Positions 58,158 to 64,000 of a stretch of 64,000 nucleotides of DNA are shown here, piece after piece. Location: assembly GCF_029624655.1 (NCBI RefSeq), contig NZ_JARRSA010000014.1:1-64000 (forward strand), written 5' to 3'. This DNA is from Roseicyclus salinarum. Its GTDB lineage: Bacteria; Pseudomonadota; Alphaproteobacteria; Rhodobacterales; Rhodobacteraceae. Numbering within the stretch: the stretch's first letter is position 1; each line of letters opens with the position of its first letter. The notes below the pieces were generated by a model. That model was not told where the DNA came from. It did no database searches and was given only the letters and a program-made list of their open reading frames with translations. A program made the position numbers and the translations under genes.

Positions 58158-59108
58158 TCAGGCGGGCACGCGCAGGACGCGCGGGACCTTGAACTCCACG
58201 TTTTCCTTCGCGGTCTCGACAAGTTCCACGGTCACGTCGTAGCGGTCGCGGAAGGCGTCGATCACCTCGTTCACCAGAAGCTCCGGCGCGCTCGCGCCCG
58301 CCGTGATCCCGAGAGAGGCGATGCCCTGAAGCGCGCGCCAGTCGATGTCGGAGGCGCGTTGCACTAGCTGGGCATAGGCGCATCCGGCGCGCGCGCCCAC
58401 TTCCACGAGCCGCCGCGAATTGGACGAGTTCGGCGCGCCGACCACCAGCATCGCGTCGGCCTTGGGCGCCATCGCCTTGACCGCTTCCTGCCGGTTCGTG
58501 GTCGCGTAGCAGATGTCTTCCTTGTGGGGGCCAACGATCGTGGGGAAACGCGCCTTCAGTGCGGCGACGACATCGGCGGTGTCGTCCACGCTGAGGGTCG
58601 TCTGGGTCACGAAGGCAAGCCTGTCGGGGTCGCGCACCTCGACCGTCGCGACGTCCTCGACGGTTTCGACCAGCAGGACCTCGCCCTCGGGCAGCTGACC
58701 CATCGTGCCGATGGTCTCGGGATGGCCCGCGTGGCCGATCATTATCAACTGCAGGCCGTTCTCGTGATGCCGGGCGGCCTCGATATGGACCTTGGACACC
58801 AGCGGGCAGGTGGCGTCCACATAGACCATCTCGCGCCGCGCGGCTTCGGCCGGGACGGCCCTCGGCACACCGTGCGCCGAGAAGATGACCGGACGGTCCA
58901 CCGGGCATTCGTCCAGCTCCTCGACGAAGACGGCGCCCTTGGCCCTCAGATCGTCGACCACGAACTTGTTGTGCACGATCTCGTGACGCACGTAGACCGG
59001 AGCGCCCCATTTCTCGAGCGCCATCTCCACGATCTTGATCGCGCGGTCCACGCCGGCGCAGAATCCGCGCGGTGCGGCCAGATGGATGGTCAGGGGCGGC
59101 TTGGTCAT
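58158..59108 (-). CDS. ispH: 4-hydroxy-3-methylbut-2-enyl diphosphate reductase
   Basis: Last step of the MEP pathway, giving IPP and DMAPP. The protein has 316 residues with the three iron-sulfur Cys at 17 (PRGFCAG), 101 (VDATCPLV) and 200 ([12 protein letters not shown]), and substrate His46 (EIVHNK), His79 (SAHGV) and [10 protein letters not shown]. The start is ATG 59108. Divergent from a cytochrome c gene with 141 bp between. Confidence 0.97.
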   Translation of the reverse strand: MTKPPLTIHLAAPRGFCAGVDRAIKIVEMALEKWGAPVYVRHEIVHNKFVVDDLRAKGAVFVEELDECPVDRPVIFSAHGVPRAVPAEAARREMVYVDATCPLVSKVHIEAARHHENGLQLIMIGHAGHPETIGTMGQLPEGEVLLVETVEDVATVEVRDPDRLAFVTQTTLSVDDTADVVAALKARFPTIVGPHKEDICYATTNRQEAVKAMAPKADAMLVVGAPNSSNSRRLVEVGARAGCAYAQLVQRASDIDWRALQGIASLGITAGASAPELLVNEVIDAFRDRYDVTVELVETAKENVEFKVPRVLRVPA

Positions 59109-59249
59109 GGGCGGCGCTCGGGTGCTGAAGTGTCCGTTCGGCGTGACACGAGACGTAAGGCCTTCGCGACGATGCGTCCAGTCCGCCTCTTGCGTTCCAG
59201 CAGGGGGAAGGTGCGATGTGGATGCGGGAAACAGAGCTGGGAACACTTG

Positions 59250-59738
59250 ATGACGAGAAGCAAGAAGATCATCGCCGGTGCCGCGGTGCTGGCCGCGGGC
59301 GGACTTGGCGTCTGGGTCTGGCAGGCGGAAGCGCAGGACCGGCTGCCGGGGCAGATCCTGCGCTGGCAGGACGAGCAGACCGTGACCCTCGGCGCCGGGA
59401 TCTACGCCGCGGAATGCGCCGACTGCCATGGCGCCGACCTCGAGGGGCAGGCGGACTGGCAGGTGCGGATGGGCAACGGCCGTCTGCCGGCCCCGCCCCA
59501 TGACGAGACCGGGCACACCTGGCACCATCCCGACGCCCTACTGATCGCAATCACCGCGCAAGGCACGGCGGCAATGGTGGGCGGCGACTACGAAAGCGAC
59601 ATGATGGGATTCGGCGACCGCCTGAGCGAGGACGAGATCGTGGCGGTCCTGAGCTACATCAAGTCGACATGGCCCGAGGAGGTCATCGACATCCACAATC
59701 AGGTGAACGCGCGCGCGGCCATGGAGGGCGGGGGGTGA
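59250..59738 (+). CDS. Membrane-anchored or exported monohaem cytochrome c
   Basis: A 162-residue class I cytochrome c. N-terminal [28 protein letters not shown] is a signal peptide or membrane anchor, haem site CADCH at 56-60, and a probable Met ligand in [14 protein letters not shown]. The gene opens a unit with a methyltransferase gene (GTGA). Likely a periplasmic electron carrier; the partner is not evident. Its start ATG 59250 follows a CTGGGAACACTTG sequence with a weak ribosome site. Confidence 0.88.
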   Translation: MTRSKKIIAGAAVLAAGGLGVWVWQAEAQDRLPGQILRWQDEQTVTLGAGIYAAECADCHGADLEGQADWQVRMGNGRLPAPPHDETGHTWHHPDALLIAITAQGTAAMVGGDYESDMMGFGDRLSEDEIVAVLSYIKSTWPEEVIDIHNQVNARAAMEGGG

Positions 59739-60352
59739 CAGGCGGCAAGCCGCATTGGGACGCCGTCTACGCCGTCCGTGACGAGCAGGCCCTGACGTGG
59801 TTCGAGGCGACGCCCGAAGTGTCGCTTCGGCTGGTCACGCGGTTCGCCGCGCCCGAGCAGGAGGTCATCGACGTCGGCGGCGGCGCCTCGCGCCTTGTCG
59901 ACGGCCTTCTGGCGCGGGGCTACGGCCGCGCGACCGTGCTCGACGTGTCGGGCGAGGCCCTCGCCATCTCCCGCAAGCGGCTCGCCGAGGCCGCGGACCG
60001 CGTCCGCTGGATCGAGGCCGACGTCACCCGCTGGCAGCCCGACAGGGCCTACGCGCTCTGGCATGACAGGGCGGTGTTCCACTTCCTCACCGATCCGGGC
60101 GCGCGCGCGGACTACCTGTCGAGGATGAAGCAGGCTCTCGAGACGGGCGGGCACGCGATCCTCGCCACCTTCGCCGAGGATGGGCCCGAGACGTGCTCGG
60201 GGCTGCCGGTCGCGCGCTATTCCCCCGAGGCCTTGTCCCTCGAGATCGCCGACAGGTTGCCCTTTCTGCCCGTGGCGTCCGAACGGCACGTCCACGTCAC
60301 CCCGATGGGCAGGGAGCAGAAGTTTCAGGTCTCGGTGTTCCGGCGGCTGTGA
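59735..60352 (+). CDS. Class I SAM-dependent methyltransferase
   Basis: A 205-residue methyltransferase starting at GTG 59735 overlapping the cytochrome stop. It opens GGKPHWDAVYAVRDEQALTWFEATPEVSLRL, then the SAM site EVIDVGGGASRLVDGLL and ALWHDRAVFHFLTD. The type (about 205 aa, WYEATPE-like opening) is common as an unnamed methyltransferase in proteobacteria; thiopurine methyltransferase-like and tellurite-resistance-like proteins share the fold. Substrate unknown. Confidence 0.85.
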   Translation: MTGGKPHWDAVYAVRDEQALTWFEATPEVSLRLVTRFAAPEQEVIDVGGGASRLVDGLLARGYGRATVLDVSGEALAISRKRLAEAADRVRWIEADVTRWQPDRAYALWHDRAVFHFLTDPGARADYLSRMKQALETGGHAILATFAEDGPETCSGLPVARYSPEALSLEIADRLPFLPVASERHVHVTPMGREQKFQVSVFRRL

Positions 60353-60372
60353 CGTCCGCGCCGGGGGCCGCG

Positions 60373-60948
60373 TCAGTCCTCGACCGAGGCGTCGTCGCGA
60401 ACGCGCTCCGTCCGGGGTTCGCGCGGGGGGCGGCCGATCACGTCCCTGAGGTCGTCGAGCTCGATGAAGTTGTCGGCCTGGCGGCGCAGGTCGTCGGCGA
60501 TCATCGGCGGCTGCGACCGGATTGTGGACACGACCGAGACGCGCACGCCCCTGCGCTGCAACGCCTCGACCAGCGGCCGGAAATCGCCGTCGCCCGAGAA
60601 CAGGACGATGTGATCGACGTATTGGGCCATCTCCATGGCATCGACGGTCAGTTCGATGTCCATGTTTCCCTTCACCTTGCGGCGGCCACTGGAGTCGGTG
60701 AACTCCTTCGCCGGCTTGGTGACCATGGAAAAGCCATTGTAATGAAGCCAGTCCACGAGGGGACGGATGGGCGAGTAATCGTCGTTTTCCAGAAGCGCGG
60801 TGTAGTAGAAGGCCCGAAGCAGCTTGCCACGCTGCATGAATTCCTGGCGCAGGAGCTTGTAGTCGATGTCGAAAGCCAGCGCCTTCGCCGCCGCGTAGAG
60901 GTTGGAGCCGTCAATGAACAGCGCCAGCCTTTCGTCCCGGTAAAACAT
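60373..60948 (-). CDS. NYN (LabA-like PIN) domain protein
   Basis: A 191-residue protein with a PIN-like nuclease fold: LALFIDGSNLYAA (Asp13) near the start, a middle LLENDDYSPIRPLVDWLHYNGF, and HIVLFSGDGDFRPLVEALQRRGVRVSVVST with the second acidic cluster. Family members may be RNases. The start is ATG 60948. Divergent from folK and adjacent to rpoZ-rel, a conserved alphaproteobacterial setting. Confidence 0.92.
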   Translation of the reverse strand: MFYRDERLALFIDGSNLYAAAKALAFDIDYKLLRQEFMQRGKLLRAFYYTALLENDDYSPIRPLVDWLHYNGFSMVTKPAKEFTDSSGRRKVKGNMDIELTVDAMEMAQYVDHIVLFSGDGDFRPLVEALQRRGVRVSVVSTIRSQPPMIADDLRRQADNFIELDDLRDVIGRPPREPRTERVRDDASVED

Positions 60949-61039
60949 CCGTCAATCCCATGACCAATATGGCGTCGCCGCGAAAAAAAACCTAGGGAGT
61001 GAGCCAAGGCAGAAAACGGCGAATTTGTGTCAAGGTTAA

Positions 61040-61660
61040 ATGTTTGGGGAAAAGGTGCAAGGTTACAAATACCCTGCAGGCGAAAAACCCACCTCTCTGG
61101 CGCTGGTAGCGCTGGGCTCGAACCTGCCCGCGGGGGGGCTGATGCCGGCCGCCGCGGTGTCGAGGGCGATGGATCTTCTGGAGGATCGGACGCGGACCGC
61201 GCTCCGCCGGAGCAGGCTCTGGCGGACGCCCGCCTTCCCGCCCGGGGCCGGTCCGCCCTTTGTGAACGCGGCCGCGGCGCTTGACTGGGGCGGCGCGGCG
61301 GAGGACCTGCTGGCCATCCTGCACGGGATCGAGGCGGCGTTCGGGCGGCAGCGGTCCCTGCGCTGGGAGGCCCGGATCATGGACCTCGATCTTCTCGCTC
61401 TCGGCGACAAGGTGTTGCCCGATCGTGTGGAATTCGAACGCTGGTCCGGCCTGTCGGGCGACGCGGCCGCGGCGATGACGCCCGACCGCCTGATCCTGCC
61501 GCATCCGCGCCTTGCCGAACGCGCCTTCGTCCTCGCGCCGCTGGCCGACGTCGCCCCCGACTGGCGCCATCCGGTCACGGGCGACAGCGTCTCGGCGATT
61601 CTCGCCGCGCTGCCCGCGTCCGCGCTGGAGGGCGTGGAGCCGCTGGACCCTGCCGGCTGA
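61040..61660 (+). CDS. folK: 2-amino-4-hydroxy-6-hydroxymethyldihydropteridine diphosphokinase
   Basis: Pyrophosphorylates the pterin in folate synthesis. The protein has 206 residues: [13 protein letters not shown] near residue 20, FVNAAAAL, and the ATP/Mg motif [16 protein letters not shown], which differs slightly from the common RWGPRTLDLDLL, then [23 protein letters not shown]. The ATG at 61040 has an AAGG a few bases before; the first 19 residues are extra compared with the E. coli protein. Confidence 0.93.
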   Translation: MFGEKVQGYKYPAGEKPTSLALVALGSNLPAGGLMPAAAVSRAMDLLEDRTRTALRRSRLWRTPAFPPGAGPPFVNAAAALDWGGAAEDLLAILHGIEAAFGRQRSLRWEARIMDLDLLALGDKVLPDRVEFERWSGLSGDAAAAMTPDRLILPHPRLAERAFVLAPLADVAPDWRHPVTGDSVSAILAALPASALEGVEPLDPAG

Positions 61661-61706
61661 CCCGCGCGCCGGCGTCTCGCGGCCTTGGAATGCGGGCGGA
61701 ACGGCC

Positions 61707-61735
61707 TTGTCTTCGCGGGCGTGAACCCTTATGTG
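61707..61735 (+). promoter_or_regulatory. Candidate rpoZ promoter
   Basis: TTGTCT (61707-61712), exact 17-bp spacer, TATGTG (61730-61735), 41 bp before the rpoZ ATG. Confidence 0.45.
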
Positions 61736-61776
61736 CTGCGGTCTCGATATACCCGATCCCGTTCCGGAGGACTGTC

Positions 61777-62136
61777 ATGGCCCGCGTGACCGTTGAAGAC
61801 TGCGTCGACAAGGTGCCGAACCGATTCGAGCTGGTGATGCTTGCTGCGCACCGCGCACGCGAGATCACGTCCGGGTCGCCGCTGACAGTCGACCGCGACA
61901 ACGACAAGAACCCCGTCGTCGCGCTGCGCGAGATCGCGGATGAGACTCAGGGCGCCGAGGACCTCCGCGAGCGCCTGATCGAAAGCCACCAGACCCAGAT
62001 CGAGGTGGATGAACCCGAAGAGGACGCGATGGCCCTCCTTCAGGGGGTCGAGCGCGACCGCGATCGTCCGGTTGCGGACACGATGGACGACGAGCAGCTT
62101 CTGCGTGCCATGATGGAAGCCCAGCCCCAGAAATGA
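61777..62136 (+). CDS. rpoZ: RNA polymerase omega subunit
   Basis: Small RNA polymerase subunit, 119 residues: [30 protein letters not shown], then [11 protein letters not shown]. Longer acidic C-terminal part than E. coli omega, typical of alphaproteobacteria. Omega carries part of the ppGpp site in proteobacterial polymerase, which fits the next gene, rel. ATG 61777 follows CCGGAGGAC. Confidence 0.97.
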   Translation: MARVTVEDCVDKVPNRFELVMLAAHRAREITSGSPLTVDRDNDKNPVVALREIADETQGAEDLRERLIESHQTQIEVDEPEEDAMALLQGVERDRDRPVADTMDDEQLLRAMMEAQPQK

Positions 62137-62180
62137 CCCGGCCGGGCGCCCGGCCGACACAGGGGGTCGCCCCCCTCCGG

Positions 62181-62195
62181 ATGCCCGAGACATGA
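62181..62195 (+). other. Four-codon upstream ORF before rel
   Basis: ATG CCC GAG ACA TGA (62181-62195); its stop overlaps the rel start in an ATGA. It could couple ribosomes into rel. Only the layout supports it. Confidence 0.3.
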
Positions 62196-64000
62196 TAGAC
62201 GCCGACGACCTGCTGAGCCTGGTCAGGAACTACAACCCCAAGACGAACGAGGCGCTGATCCGCGGCGCCTACGACTATGCCCGCCGGATGCACGACGGGC
62301 AGAAGCGTCATTCTGGCGAGCCCTACTTCACGCATCCCGTAGCCGTCGCCGCCATCCTGACCGAGCAGCGGCTGGACGACGCCACGATCATGACCGCGCT
62401 TCTGCACGACACGATCGAGGACACCAAGGGCACCTACACCGAGATATCGGACGAGTTCGGCCGCGACGTCGCCGAGCTGGTGGACGGCGTGACCAAGCTT
62501 ACCAACCTCGAGCTTTCCAGCCGCGAGACCAAGCAGGCCGAAAACTTCCGCAAGCTGTTCATGGCGATGTCCAAGGATCTCCGGGTGATCCTCGTCAAGC
62601 TTGCCGACCGTCTCCACAACATGCGCACCATCCGCCACATGCCGCCCGAGAAGCAGGCGAAGAAGGCGCACGAAACGATGGACATCTACGCGCCGCTGGC
62701 CGGGCGGATGGGGATGCAGTGGATGCGCGAGGAGCTGGAGGACCTGTCCTTCCGCGTCCTGAACCCCGATGCCCGCGCCTCGATCATCCGCCGTTTCATC
62801 ACGCTGCAGCGCGAGACGGGCGACGTCATCCCGAAGATCACCGAGGATATCGAGACCGTGCTGGAGAAGCACGGCGTGAAGGCCGACGTCTTCGGCCGGG
62901 CCAAGAAGCCGTTCTCGATCTGGCGCAAGATGCAGGAGAAGCAGCTTTCGTTCTCGAGGCTTTCGGACATCTACGGCTTCCGCGTCATCACCGAGAGCGA
63001 GGACGACTGCTACCGCGTCCTCGGCGCGATCCACCAGCGCTGGCGCGCCGTGCCAGGCCGTTTCAAGGACTACATCAGCCAGCCGAAATCGAACGGCTAC
63101 CGCTCGATTCACACGACGGTCTCGGGCCGCGACGGCAAGCAGGTGGAGGTTCAGATCCGCACGCGCCAGATGCACGAGGTCGCCGAGGCCGGCGTCGCCG
63201 CGCACTGGGCCTACCGCGACGGCGTGCGCACCCAGAACCCCTTTGCCGTCGATCCGGCCAAGTGGCTGGAAAGCCTTACGGAACGCTTCGAGAATGCCGA
63301 GGATCACGACGAGTTCCTCGAGCATGTGAAGCTCGAGATGTATTCCGACCAGGTGTTCTGCTTCACGCCGAAGGGTGACGTGGTGAAGCTGCCCAAGGGT
63401 GCGACGCCCATCGACTTCGCCTATTCGATCCATACCCGTATCGGCCATTCCTGCGTCGGCGCGCGGCTGGACGGGTTACGCGTGCCGCTCTGGACACGGC
63501 TCAAGAACGGCCAGTCGGTCGAGATCCTGACCGCCGAGGGGCAGACGCCTCAGGCGACATGGCTGGACATCGCCGTGACCGGCCGCGCCAAGGCCGCGAT
63601 CCGGCGCAACCTGCGCGAGGTCGACCGCGAGCGCTACATCAGGCTCGGCCGGGAGCTTGCGCGGGTGGCCTTCGAGCATCTCGGCAAGAAGGCGACCGAC
63701 AAGGCGCTGGCGACGGCGGCCAAGATGCTCAACCTCGAGAACGGCGAGGAAGTCCTCGCGCGGATCGGCTCGGCGGAACTGTCCGCGCGGGCGGTGGTCG
63801 CCGCGCTCTATCCCGAGCTTGCCCAGGGCCGCGACCATGGCGAGGTCGATTCCCGCCGCGCGGTGATCGGCCTGCCGCCCGGCGCGGTGACGCGGCGCGC
63901 GCAATGCTGCCAGGCGGTCCCCGGCGAGCGGATCGTCGGCATCACCTACCCCGGCAAGGGGCCTATCGTGCACGCGATCGACTGCGAGGCGCTCGCCGCC
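62192..64000 (+). CDS. rel: Bifunctional (p)ppGpp synthetase/hydrolase, cut by window end
   Basis: RelA/SpoT homologue that makes and breaks the alarmone (p)ppGpp. The first 603 codons are in the window and no stop is reached. Seen: HD hydrolase domain (about 25-180; FTHPVAV with His48, LLHDTIEDT with His72-Asp73), synthetase domain (about 240-350; FSIWRKMQEKQ, DIYGFRVI, KDYISQPKSNGYRSIHT), TGS domain (about 390-450; VFCFTPKGDVVKLPKGATPIDFAYSIHT) and the beginning of the Cys-rich conserved region (RRAQCCQAVPGE). It follows rpoZ by 55 bp, as in E. coli rpoZ-spoT. Confidence 0.96.
   Translation, partial: MIDADDLLSLVRNYNPKTNEALIRGAYDYARRMHDGQKRHSGEPYFTHPVAVAAILTEQRLDDATIMTALLHDTIEDTKGTYTEISDEFGRDVAELVDGVTKLTNLELSSRETKQAENFRKLFMAMSKDLRVILVKLADRLHNMRTIRHMPPEKQAKKAHETMDIYAPLAGRMGMQWMREELEDLSFRVLNPDARASIIRRFITLQRETGDVIPKITEDIETVLEKHGVKADVFGRAKKPFSIWRKMQEKQLSFSRLSDIYGFRVITESEDDCYRVLGAIHQRWRAVPGRFKDYISQPKSNGYRSIHTTVSGRDGKQVEVQIRTRQMHEVAEAGVAAHWAYRDGVRTQNPFAVDPAKWLESLTERFENAEDHDEFLEHVKLEMYSDQVFCFTPKGDVVKLPKGATPIDFAYSIHTRIGHSCVGARLDGLRVPLWTRLKNGQSVEILTAEGQTPQATWLDIAVTGRAKAAIRRNLREVDRERYIRLGRELARVAFEHLGKKATDKALATAAKMLNLENGEEVLARIGSAELSARAVVAALYPELAQGRDHGEVDSRRAVIGLPPGAVTRRAQCCQAVPGERIVGITYPGKGPIVHAIDCEALAA

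Noticed and set aside
1-64000. Mobile elements, CRISPR arrays, tRNA or rRNA genes, defence systems
   Set aside because: No transposase, integrase, repeat-spacer pattern, tRNA cloverleaf or restriction/toxin genes recognised on either strand; composition is uniform.

Overview
This is a 64 kb stretch of a high-GC alphaproteobacterial chromosome, most likely Rhodobacteraceae (Rhodobacter/Roseobacter relatives). The assignment rests on gene content and order: mlaA-mlaC; three deformylase genes followed by fmt; an L-malyl-CoA lyase of the Rhodobacter Mcl1 type; the lysA / TIGR02302 / zinc-ribbon / ftsE-ftsX-plsC block; tlpA-argH-small lipoprotein; and NYN-folK-rpoZ-rel. I could support about 76 protein genes. 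I saw no rRNA, tRNA, CRISPR array, insertion sequence, prophage or plasmid gene, so this reads as core chromosome rather than an accessory island. No gap between genes exceeds about 260 bp.

Layout. 1-11 kb: phospholipid trafficking (mlaC, mlaA), ridA, a glycerophosphodiesterase, a FemAB-like acyltransferase, pterin dehydratase, two tandem peroxiredoxins divergent from a ferredoxin-reductase-like flavoprotein, rsmD, recQ and yaaA. 11-20 kb: an N-formylglutamate amidohydrolase, pyk, rpmI-rplT, pheS and pheT, a phosphoribosyltransferase with a YtoQ protein, mscL. 20-26 kb: alanine dehydrogenase with a divergent Lrp-type regulator, azlCD, mobA with an unknown partner gene, and a PatB-type aminotransferase. 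26-31 kb: three peptide deformylase genes with fmt, mcl1, accA and an exported CIA30 protein. 31-40 kb: a minus-strand cell-envelope block (ftsEX, plsC, FMN protein, TIGR02302, lysA) with one opposing zinc-ribbon gene, then qor. 40-48 kb: ETF-ubiquinone oxidoreductase, a TPR protein, ispE, polyprenyl synthase, a tRNA methyltransferase and two very small genes. 48-51 kb: phaA, phaB and an EAL-domain protein. 51-64 kb: tag, tlpA/argH, greA, rnhA, ispH, a cytochrome c, a methyltransferase, an NYN protein, folK, rpoZ and rel, which runs off the window end.

How the genes work together. Several metabolic links are visible: phaA/phaB (polyhydroxybutyrate), mcl1 (malyl-CoA chemistry), accA and ETF-ubiquinone oxidoreductase all handle acyl-CoA carbon or electrons; ispE, ispH and the polyprenyl synthase make and use isoprenoid units; fmt and the deformylases add and remove formyl groups on initiator Met; rpoZ and rel form the stringent-response pair. 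Translational coupling is heavy: fifteen stop/start junctions are four-base ATGA or GTGA overlaps.

Nothing here is a clear unknown multi-gene system. The points most worth a second look are the third deformylase, which has lost a metal cysteine and the catalytic glutamate; a perfect 17-bp palindrome between ald and its regulator gene; two promoters placed so that the transcripts may be leaderless; a 44-residue ORF with its own palindrome and terminator; and the unknown gene coupled to mobA. Promoter calls are by eye and weak by nature.
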